NCBI GenBank assembly: GCA_965223755.1
Contig: CBDCXF010000002.1
Span: forward strand, 1,302,001-1,366,000
Direction of reading: 5' to 3'
DNA: 64,000 nt
Source of the DNA: CBDCXF01 sp965223755
Lineage (GTDB): Bacteria; Acidobacteriota; Thermoanaerobaculia; Multivoradales; JAHEKO01
Both the position numbers and the translations under genes were made by a program. Below are positions 32,670-41,100 of this stretch, piece after piece; position 1 is the stretch's first letter, and each line of letters starts with the position of its first letter. A model generated the notes under the pieces. That model was not told where the DNA came from, did no database searches, and worked only from the letters and a program-made list of their open reading frames with translations.

Positions 32670-35528
32670 CTACTCGACAGGCTCGACGAGGAGCTGGCGG
32701 TAACGTTCTGCAGATTCCAAATGGCCGGACTGCGAATACAGCGTAGTCAAACCAGTGTAAGCACGCTGTGTGATCGGGGCGTTCTTGCCCCAACGCTCGG
32801 CGAGAATGGGTGCGGCCGTGAGGAGCAGTTTCTCGGCGCGATCAAGGAGTCCCCTCTTCAACAAGCACTCCGCCAAGCTGAGTTCAGCGCTGGCTTTGCG
32901 CCAGTGGTTCTCACCGAATGTGGCGCTCATTTGGGGAATCACCTGTTCAAGCGTCTCAATAGCGGCCTCGCAGTTTCCTGATTCGCTTTGCGCTTCCGCC
33001 AGGTTCTTCAAGAGCGCCAAATAGATCGTGTCACCTGAATCAAGTGATGACTGAGCGATGTTCAGTCCTTGATCGAACTCTTCGATCGCGTCTTCCAGCA
33101 AGCCCATCTCGTGGAGGAGTACACCGAGGTTGTTGTGGGCTTCTGCCACGACTTCGTGGTCTGCGCCCAGCGCTTCGGTTCTCATCGCGAGAGCTTGGCG
33201 GAAGTACGATTCGGCTTCCTCAAAGCGCCTCCGCGTCTGCATGTGAAAGCCAAGTGAATTAAGTGTGTTGGCGGTCAGCTCATGTTGGTCGCCAAGTAGT
33301 TCGGTGCGAATCGCGAGAGCGTTTTGAAGATGCTTCTCAGCAAGGTCAAAATCGCCCCGGTCCTCTAGGATCATCGCGAGGTTCTGTCTTGTTTGAGCGA
33401 TATCGATGTGTTCGCCATCGTAGATGTCGGCTTGAATCGAAAGCGCAGTGTTGTAATTGGTCTCGGCGTTGTCTAGGTCACCGCGAAAGAAGTACATGAC
33501 GCCGAGATCGTTGTAGGCGTTCGCAACCGCCGGATGCTCCCGGCCGACTTGGTCCTCAAGTATCTTGAGGGCCTGCCGGTAGAGCTTCTCTGCTTCTTGT
33601 GTCTTGCCATTTTCGTCCAGAGATGTGGCGAGAGTCGACAACGTGTCCGCAACATCGGGATGTTCACCGAGGCGTTGGCGCTGGCCCTGGAGGGCTTCTC
33701 TAAGGAGATCTTCTGCGCGGTCAGGTTCTCCGACTGTTTCAAGCACCGCCGCGAGGCTCTTCATCGTGCGGAACGCAAGTAACGGGTTCTGGCCATTCGT
33801 TCTTCTGCTAGCGAGGACCTGTTCGTAGGTCGATATGGACTCGTCGTATTCGCCTGTTGCATCCAAGATGCTAGCTAGGGTTTCTCTTGTGTCGAGCAGA
33901 AACTGCTCGTCATCAAGAGTGCCAGCAAGTTCAACCGCTTGTCTGGCGAGCGCCAGAGCCGTGTTGTACGAACCAAGGATCTCGTTGACCTTGGCCGTTT
34001 CGTTTAGCAAGCGTGCTCGCGTAACTGTTGGAGCTTGCGGACCACCCGTAAGTATCGCTTCGGCTTCTGCAACGGCCCGTTTAGCATCTTCGTTCCACGC
34101 GAGGCTTGTGTAGACGGACGCAAGTGATGTCAAGATGTCTACAGCAGCAACCGGTTGGTCGGCGAGTTGCTCGGATACGCGCTCGGTTGCGTCTTTGAGT
34201 AGTTCTCTGACGCCGACCTCGCGTTGCTCCAGTCGCCACGGATCCGCATGCTCGAAAAGCAACTCCATCAACCCTGATACGTGCTCGGCGCGAGCTTGCT
34301 GAAGCGCTGCGGAACGCCGTTCCGTTGCCGCCCGTTGCGCTGTCGATGCCCAGCCCGCTCCGAGCAGTAGCACACCGATCAAAACGGCGGCGATTCCGGG
34401 GCGTCGTTTGGTAAAAAGCCTCGCTGTATAGAGTGGCGTCTTCGCTCGAACACTCACGGGCTTGTTCTTGAAATGCCGTAGAAGATCGTCACGAAGTGAA
34501 GCTGCATTTAGATAGCGATGCCTTGGGTCCTTATGCGTGGCCTTTGCGACGATGTCGGCCATGTCCGACCGGTAGAGACGCCTTAGTTTTCGTGGTGCCT
34601 CCTTGGGGGGAGCACACCACGCTTCGGCGTCTCCAAGGTTGGAAGAGCCCAGCCGCGGCACTTGGCGGTCATCCATGATTTCGATCTGGAGTTCGCCATC
34701 GGATCTGGACGAATAGGGCATCTTGCCGGTGAGAACGAGGAAGAGAAGGATGCCGAGGGCGTAGGTATCTGTTGCGGTGCTGGTCGCGACACCACCGATT
34801 TGTTCGGGAGCCATAAAGGCAAGTGTGCCTTTTCTGTAGTAGCTGCCTTCGGTTGAATCTTGGTCTAGGTCCTTTGCAATGCTGAAGTCGACAACTTTGG
34901 GGACGCCATCGTCGGAAACCAGGACGTTGGTGGGTTTGAGATCTCGGTGGATGATCCCGTAGGAGTGGGCGTGGGCCACAGCATCGCAGACTTGAACCAT
35001 GGTCCGAATGCGGTCCGCCCAGGTCGCTTGGTGATGGTCGAAGTACTCAAGAAGCTGTACGCCGTTGACGTACTCCATTACCAAGTAGAAGGTGCCGTCT
35101 TTTAGGCGATCGACACCGTAGGCTTCGGCCAGGTTGGGATGTTTCGTGAGCCGTCCAACGTAAAAGTCGGAGGGGGTTGTGCGACTGTCGTGGTGTCGGA
35201 GTACTTTGACGGCAACAAGGCGCTCTTCTTTGCCGAATGGTTGGGAGGCGAGGTACACATCGCCCATTCCGCCTCGACCAAGGAACTCTTGGACCGTCAG
35301 GTCACCAATGGCCTCCCCGGGCTGAAAAGCGATCGTGGATTGATTCGCTGGCGACGAATAGTCGTCCGTTCCCAGTTCTGCGGCTGCGCGGAAAAACCGT
35401 TCTCCCAAGGTCCACAGGCCGTCGTCCGGCTCACACAACTTCTTTGCCTCTTGGAGCCGCTCTGCAGGTTGGAGGCGGTTGATTGACTGCAGGATCCGCT
35501 TGATCTCAGACCATCGCTCAATAGGCAT
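32670..35528 (-). CDS. Membrane Ser/Thr protein kinase with C-terminal TPR domain
   Basis: A eukaryotic-type kinase domain (about 75-350) shows the Gly loop GRGGMGDVY, VAVKV with the ATP-binding Lys, HRDLKPTN with the catalytic Asp, and APEQ. The metal-binding motif reads DFS where DFG is usual; the Asp is intact. A transmembrane helix (AAVLIGVLLLGAGWAS, near 385) precedes about 540 residues of TPR/Kinesin-light-chain-like repeats outside the cytoplasm. The ATG overlaps the stop of the upstream ECF sigma gene by one base, so the two are coupled. Kinase-linked ECF factors of this kind are known to be activated by phosphorylation in place of an anti-sigma factor. Confidence 0.92.
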   Translation of the reverse strand: MPIERWSEIKRILQSINRLQPAERLQEAKKLCEPDDGLWTLGERFFRAAAELGTDDYSSPANQSTIAFQPGEAIGDLTVQEFLGRGGMGDVYLASQPFGKEERLVAVKVLRHHDSRTTPSDFYVGRLTKHPNLAEAYGVDRLKDGTFYLVMEYVNGVQLLEYFDHHQATWADRIRTMVQVCDAVAHAHSYGIIHRDLKPTNVLVSDDGVPKVVDFSIAKDLDQDSTEGSYYRKGTLAFMAPEQIGGVATSTATDTYALGILLFLVLTGKMPYSSRSDGELQIEIMDDRQVPRLGSSNLGDAEAWCAPPKEAPRKLRRLYRSDMADIVAKATHKDPRHRYLNAASLRDDLLRHFKNKPVSVRAKTPLYTARLFTKRRPGIAAVLIGVLLLGAGWASTAQRAATERRSAALQQARAEHVSGLMELLFEHADPWRLEQREVGVRELLKDATERVSEQLADQPVAAVDILTSLASVYTSLAWNEDAKRAVAEAEAILTGGPQAPTVTRARLLNETAKVNEILGSYNTALALARQAVELAGTLDDEQFLLDTRETLASILDATGEYDESISTYEQVLASRRTNGQNPLLAFRTMKSLAAVLETVGEPDRAEDLLREALQGQRQRLGEHPDVADTLSTLATSLDENGKTQEAEKLYRQALKILEDQVGREHPAVANAYNDLGVMYFFRGDLDNAETNYNTALSIQADIYDGEHIDIAQTRQNLAMILEDRGDFDLAEKHLQNALAIRTELLGDQHELTANTLNSLGFHMQTRRRFEEAESYFRQALAMRTEALGADHEVVAEAHNNLGVLLHEMGLLEDAIEEFDQGLNIAQSSLDSGDTIYLALLKNLAEAQSESGNCEAAIETLEQVIPQMSATFGENHWRKASAELSLAECLLKRGLLDRAEKLLLTAAPILAERWGKNAPITQRAYTGLTTLYSQSGHLESAERYRQLLVEPVE

Positions 35529-36106
35529 TACGTCTCCAGCAAAGCAAGAAGCATGGCTTTACCAATCTTGAGGTCTTCGTAGACGGAACTACGAGAAACG
35601 CCGACTTCCTGACCGATTTGTGTAGCTGTAAGGTCCGTCGAAATATTGAGGCAAAGTACTTCGGCAACTCGGGAATCAGTCTCCGCGATTTCCTTCAAAG
35701 CGTCTCCGAGGTTCCTGAGAGCCAGATCAATATCGGCTTCGGCCGGGATTGATTGACTTTCCATGTGATCGACGGACTCGACATCGATGTCGCCACCGTG
35801 GATCTTGGCGTTCTGCGCGCGCACCAAGTCAATGAGGCGACGGTAGAAGACTGTGTGTAGGAATGGTTGGAGATCTGAGCGATTCTTCCATGGCTGTTTT
35901 CGCTCGTAGGGCAGCAGGCGCTCGTAAACCTGGTGCGTCAAGTCGGTAGTTCGCGGTACTTGGCGACCCTTGAACTTACGGCGCTGGGTCTGCGCGATCT
36001 GTTTGATTCTGGGATAGATCAGTTCCCAAAGCGCGTCGTAGGCATTTCGATCTCCATCCCGCCAGCGCTGCAGTAGGGTTGTGATTTGCGCCTCTGGATC
36101 AAACAA
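35528..36106 (-). CDS. ECF sigma factor paired with the Ser/Thr kinase
   Basis: Region 2 (AYDALWELIYPRIKQIAQ ... RTTDLTHQVYERLLP) and region 4 (LTATQIGQEVGVSRSSVYEDLKIGKAML) are clear. The start is TTG 36106, behind GGGGAGG at ideal spacing. The open frame continues about 70 codons upstream but overlaps the next gene's end and has low-complexity basic residues. The kinase starts in its stop codon. ECF factors adjacent to transmembrane kinases form a known group (ECF43-like) regulated by threonine phosphorylation. Membership is inferred from context, not from the sequence. Confidence 0.85.
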   Translation of the reverse strand: MFDPEAQITTLLQRWRDGDRNAYDALWELIYPRIKQIAQTQRRKFKGRQVPRTTDLTHQVYERLLPYERKQPWKNRSDLQPFLHTVFYRRLIDLVRAQNAKIHGGDIDVESVDHMESQSIPAEADIDLALRNLGDALKEIAETDSRVAEVLCLNISTDLTATQIGQEVGVSRSSVYEDLKIGKAMLLALLET

Positions 36107-36233
36107 TCGACTACCTCCCCAGGAAGTCCCCCGCCCTCGCTTGCTGCCTTTCTGTTGGCTAGTGTGCCTTGATCGCGGTCGCGCCGCAACCATAGATCGC
36201 GTCGTCTTCTGAAACCGTGCTCTCGCTCGCTGG

Positions 36234-36737
36234 CTACGCTGTACCGTTAAATGCCAACCACTCAAAGCTGGCAGTTTCCGGGTCGAACAACACGCCCCAG
36301 AAAGAGCTGCCACCGTCGCAGACTGGAACGGGCGTCGTCTGCCAATCCTTCTGCGTCGGGCCTGGTTTGAAGCCGTTGATATAGATCCACCTCCGGTTCT
36401 GCCAAACGATCCCTACGTACTGCCGATAGTGTGCATCCAGATCTCTCAGTTTGGCTCCGAGTAGGCAGCAAGCCTCCGCTTTCATCCCCTCCAGTTTCGC
36501 AAGGTGATGCTCGAGATACTCAATATCTGTAGGCGTAGGAGTCCAGAATTCTTCTACTGATGATGGAGTCCAACGCGAGCACTGGCTCATTGCAGCGACG
36601 GCGACTTCACCTGTCAGCGTGACGCTTTGTCCGGGTGTCAACATGAAGCTGCTGCACCCGGCCAGGACAGTTGCCACGAGCGAAATCGCGAATGAGAACT
36701 TGCGGCCCGCGAAACTGGTTCTCAAACAAGGAGGCAC
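36234..36737 (-). CDS. Small lipoprotein, unknown function
   Basis: The N-terminus FAISLVATVLAGCSS is a lipoprotein signal with the lipobox LAGC. The mature part (about 140 residues) has several Cys and Trp residues and a final segment (SFWGVLFDPETASFEWLAFNGTA) with alternating hydrophobic residues. I recognise no family. It is followed 127 bases later by the ECF sigma factor on the same strand and preceded by the polytopic membrane protein, so it may form one unit with either. Confidence 0.65.
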   Translation of the reverse strand: MPPCLRTSFAGRKFSFAISLVATVLAGCSSFMLTPGQSVTLTGEVAVAAMSQCSRWTPSSVEEFWTPTPTDIEYLEHHLAKLEGMKAEACCLLGAKLRDLDAHYRQYVGIVWQNRRWIYINGFKPGPTQKDWQTTPVPVCDGGSSFWGVLFDPETASFEWLAFNGTA

Positions 36738-36776
36738 GATGAGGATTTGAGCTAAGTCGAGTTTTTCGACTGCAGT

Positions 36777-37517
36777 TCAGTAAGGCAATTCTGACAAGGT
36801 TTGTCTCAATGACGCTACAAACCGGAGCGTCAGAATTGTCATTACAAAGGCAACGTAGAGAACAACAACGTACGAGACTCCTAGACCTAGTGCGCTAACA
36901 GCACGAACTAGGACGCCAGCGTCGGAGGCGTATCGCGCAATGTGGTTTCTCTCCTTGGTCGGTAGAAGGCTTAGGTTTCTCAGTCGCTTCGCGGTCCATT
37001 TGGCTGGATGCTGAACTAGCGGGGTCGATTCGTACAACCAATAAAGAGCGCCCAGAAACAAAACAGCGCCAATGAGCATTAGCGGTGGTGCGGCGACAGC
37101 CTGCTCAAGTTTGCTGGGAAAGAGCCACTCTGGACTTAGTTCAGATACGGCGAGCACCCCGAGTCCGAGAACGGCCATGGCTAGACGACGAACCCACTTG
37201 AACTTTCGGTAGTGTCGACAACACTCAAGACTGTGCAGGAATGCAGCCCAGAGACCAAAAATGACGACAAAAGCCAGACCTAGCCAGAACAGGAGGTCAA
37301 GGCGAATCAACTGTTGAATAGACAAGAGTATTGACGTAATCCACGTCACGACAAAGGCCAAGCCAACAAAAAAGGCAGCATCTCTCGCCGCAAGATAGAG
37401 CTTCGCTTGGGGAGTCTGGTTGGAGCAAATCGCTCTTTCCCACCGCGCATGGATGCCACGCGCCCTCGCTTCCACGGTTTTGGCAAGCTTCAGAGCGACC
37501 TCCCGTGACCTATTCAT
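36777..37517 (-). CDS. Polytopic membrane protein, unknown function
   Basis: The 246-residue protein has about five hydrophobic segments (for example FVGLAFVVTWITSILLSI, LLFWLGLAFVVIFGLWAAFLHSL, LMLIGAVLFLGALYWLYES) and a basic cytoplasmic N-terminus. I chose ATG 37517 (MNRSREV); the frame begins 39 bases earlier. No transporter motif is visible. It lies downstream of the RHS gene and the small lipoprotein on the same strand, a position where immunity or export helpers of RHS toxins can occur, but nothing in the sequence shows this. Confidence 0.6.
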   Translation of the reverse strand: MNRSREVALKLAKTVEARARGIHARWERAICSNQTPQAKLYLAARDAAFFVGLAFVVTWITSILLSIQQLIRLDLLFWLGLAFVVIFGLWAAFLHSLECCRHYRKFKWVRRLAMAVLGLGVLAVSELSPEWLFPSKLEQAVAAPPLMLIGAVLFLGALYWLYESTPLVQHPAKWTAKRLRNLSLLPTKERNHIARYASDAGVLVRAVSALGLGVSYVVVLYVAFVMTILTLRFVASLRQTLSELPY

Positions 37518-37678
37518 GCTGGGCTTCCCAGAGATATTTCTGGTTGCCTGTCTCACTCACTCCAACGATGTGCCGGAACAGTAATCGCATAAGGCGCGAT
37601 AGAAAAATCTCCGGGCGGCATAAGTTGGGATCGGCTCAGACGCAGGCGAAAGCGCCCCGTCGTCGGACTATCACAAGC

Positions 37679-38179
37679 TCACTCTTTAGCTTTGTGGTAC
37701 TGGATGAGATCAAGTAAGTCAGGGTCGCCGAGATAGAGCCGTAAAACCGGCTTGCCTCGTAGCCGGTAGACGAAGAGTCCGAGCGAGCTTCCCGGAGTGT
37801 CGAAGTTTAGCCTCAGGCCGGATTCAGAAAGTTTCCAAGAACCAGAACCGGAAACGAGGTGATAGGTGCCGTCATGTCTTGGCGGGATACCGGGTAAAAA
37901 AACTTTATCGGGAAAATCTGTTGCCTCAAAAGTTCCATTCGCGCGGAGGGTAAGCGTTGGTTTCGCATTCGCGACTACGTCGCCGTATTCGCTGGCGCGA
38001 AGAGCCTCAAGCCAACCCGAGTCCGCCTCCCACGCTCCTACGAGCTGCTCGCGCTGAAAGCTTGCCCGGCGCGGGACCCCAAAAAAATCGTGTACCCCAC
38101 ATCCGAGCGTGACGAGGGCTAGTAAGACTGTTAATCCTGACCCCCGCAGGGTACATGTGGAGGAAGTTCGTTGTTTCAT
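37679..38179 (-). CDS. Small lipoprotein overlapping the RHS stop, immunity candidate
   Basis: From ATG 38179 the protein starts with a signal ending in LLALVTLGCGVHD, a lipobox. The mature 130 residues include a lipocalin-like pattern (LTLRANGTFEATDFPD ... DGTYHLVSGSGSWKL). This 'G-x-W / GxY..sGsW' layout is common to small periplasmic beta-barrel proteins. Its ATG overlaps the RHS TGA by 4 bases (ATGA), so it is translated with the RHS protein. The tight coupling after a polymorphic C-terminus makes it the best immunity candidate, though only by position. Confidence 0.62.
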   Translation of the reverse strand: MKQRTSSTCTLRGSGLTVLLALVTLGCGVHDFFGVPRRASFQREQLVGAWEADSGWLEALRASEYGDVVANAKPTLTLRANGTFEATDFPDKVFLPGIPPRHDGTYHLVSGSGSWKLSESGLRLNFDTPGSSLGLFVYRLRGKPVLRLYLGDPDLLDLIQYHKAKE

Positions 38180-41100
38180 TTTGGGTCCTTGTTCGAGGTA
38201 GACATGACATCTTGTTTGAGCCCCACCTTTCCGTCTGTGCACGGCTGCTTCGCACAATAAGGAACAATCTCTCTCCAAACGAATTTCTGAGTCGTTTTGG
38301 ACAGAGGCCCTCTGCTTGTCAACGCGTTAACATGCCTGCCAACGTACTTATCGTATACGTCGGTGTACCCGACTACGGGCGGACGGGTTCCTGACGCAAG
38401 TGTGGACGAGTTTGTGGCCGTGAACTCCACCAACGCCTGACCGTTGGTCTTGTCTATGACGATGGGGGACATTGCTACTTCAAAGGAACCTAAAAACGTC
38501 ACTGCCAAGTTCCCGGTTGTGCCGGCTGTGAGCAACGTAGAGTAGTCACCAACATATTTTGGGACCCCTTGTAAACCCTTGAGGCTGTAATCTGCTCTAA
38601 CTTCATTTTCGCCCACGCCAAGTCCAGCAGCCAGCTTTTCCGCCACTGTGGCGCGCGCAGTATCGAAGTGCGGATGGCTGGCCAATTCTTGAGTAATTGA
38701 ATCACTGCCCATAAATGTGCGATTTCGAGGTCCCGTACCAGTGAGCCACTCGATCCCAAGCTGCCATGGTGAAACTTCATCTTGGCCGTTTGGATCAAGG
38801 TAGATGACCGGATTGTTGACCGAATAGACATACCGATTCCAACTCTGAGGACTGTCTGGCGTTCCGTCTACTGGATCCACCCCCAAGAACCTACCCAAAT
38901 ACGGACTGCAATACCTGGCATGCATGTAGTCCAAGTCCTGCCGATCAGCCTTGAGATTCCCATCCAATTCCGCCACAAAGTGCGCCCCATTCGCAACGAC
39001 AAAGTTCTCGCCTAGTTCAATCCGCTCACCAGCAGTAAACCGCACTTCCAAGGTGGAGGTCACGGAGGTGTCCTGAGACGTGATTGCATCGCACCCGGTT
39101 CGCTGTTGGCCCGTGGAGATGGTTTCGCCGTTGATCACGGTCGTACCAGAGCCACAACCCCCCGACAAATGTCCATCCCGCTCATGCCCGGTGAACTGGA
39201 TTGGCTCCGGATCGAGGCTTGGGATGGTGACCTCTTCGCCGAAGGGAAGGTAGTCATGCCTCTTGGCCGCAGAGGCGTTGGACTTGGTCCAATAGCGGGG
39301 TGTTCCCAAGTGGTCCAAATGAGCGTGTTCCACGGTGCCATTGGAGAGCTTCCTCGCCAGCATTTGGCCGTCTCTTCGGATGTAGTCGTTGTCCCAGGAG
39401 AGTGAGGCGTTATAGGTCCCCTGATCGTAGGAGCGAACGACTTGGTTGCCGAGGTCGCGGATCATCCATCGTGCCGCAGTCTGGTGGTTAGAGCCGTTGG
39501 CCTCGATGATGGCGACGCGCTCATCGTCTGCAGTGTAAACGTAGTACTCGTTGTCCGTGCTGTCTTGCAGGCGAGTCTGCACGTGCAGGTCGTCGTAGGT
39601 GTAGGTGGCGGTACCCCACTGAGTCATGTTGCCGGCTGTGTCGTAAGCGATCGGTCTGCTCAAAGTCCCCTGAAGGCGATTGGTAGTGGGATCGGTAGGG
39701 TTAGTACGAGCGAGGCCGTTGGCGGTCGCGGCAATGCGGTTGCCGAAGGCATCGTAGGTGCTGGACTCGGAAAAGGTGCCGCCTTGAGCGGTCCCGTAGA
39801 CCAGCCTCGACACCGAGTCATAGTCGAAGATGTCGGACCCCATGTCGGTAATATTGCCGGCACCATCGAAGACGTATGTCCCAGTGTCGAACTGGGCTGA
39901 GGTCGATCCCGTAGTTCGAATTCTTGCCGGGCGGCGCATGCGGTTGGGGTCGGCGTCCCAAACGTCGTGCACTCCGTTGGTGTGCTCAACCCGTTGCAGC
40001 ATCAGATTGGCGTGGTAGGTGATGGTGTCGGCGTAGCCTGTGACACCGGTGAGAAAACCCTTGGTGTAGGTCGAGAGCACTTCAGTGCCTCCACCCCCGC
40101 ACTGGAGGGGATAGCAAACATGGGTGCGCTGGCCTTGGGCGTCGTAGGAGGATCCCAGGCGGAAGATCTCGGAACCATCTTTGAAGGTCGTGCGCCGCGT
40201 GGCCCTGCCACCGGCCCCACGGTAGATATGGTCCTCGCGAATGACGACATCGGAGTCGTTGGAAAAGCCTGGGAGGCGATTGTGGCGAGTGGCCTTCCAT
40301 AGTTTGCCCCGGCGCCGGTCGGTACCGTTGTTGGCGGTGGCGTATTCGAAGCTCTTGAGGACGTTGCCGCCGGTTTCTTTGACCTCTGTGACCCGCTCCG
40401 AGCGGTCGTACTTGAAGGACAGGTCCGAGGTGCCGTCTATCTTACGGGTCGCTCGGCCGCGTGCATCGTGATCTTTGTACTCCACCAATGCGCCTTTTTC
40501 AGGGTGAGACTCTGAAAGCAGAACTCCGCGCCCGTCGTAGTTGAAGGCACGGGTTTGGGTCACGCCTCCTCCCACCATGGATACCGACTTGAGCCGGTCG
40601 GCGGGATCGTAGCCGTAGGTCGTCACCGTGCCATTGGGCTCTATGACTTTGTAGAGCCGGCGTTGGCGGTCGTACTCCTCGGTGGTGGTTTGCGGGGTCT
40701 CGCCGTTGCCGGTTTGGATGTTGACCGTGCGGTCGACGGTGCGAACACCGTCGTAGTCGAGAGTGACCGCATGGGCGGCTCCATCTGGCGGAGTGATGGT
40801 GAGGGGCCTCCCAAACTGGTCGTAGGTTGTGGTTGTCCAGGTGCTGGGAGAGCCGGTCCAAGTGGTCGAGACGCGTTTGGTGAAACCCCTAGGAGTGTAC
40901 TCGGTGGTTGATCCCACCCAGGTTCCGTTGGGGCGTTTGGTCTCTTCGCGGATGACCCGGCCGAAGCCATCGAACTGGATTCTGCGCGCAGAGAGTTCAG
41001 TGTTGTCGCCCGAAGCGTTGGGCTCTTCGACGATGTCCACTTGCGCCGGAGTGGTGCCCAACGCATTGGTATAGGTGTACTCGGTGCGGGCCCCCTTGTG

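Noticed and set aside
36107..36313. N-terminal extension of the kinase-linked ECF sigma factor
   Set aside because: The TTG at 36106 has an ideal ribosome site. The extension is basic and overlaps the end of the lipoprotein gene.
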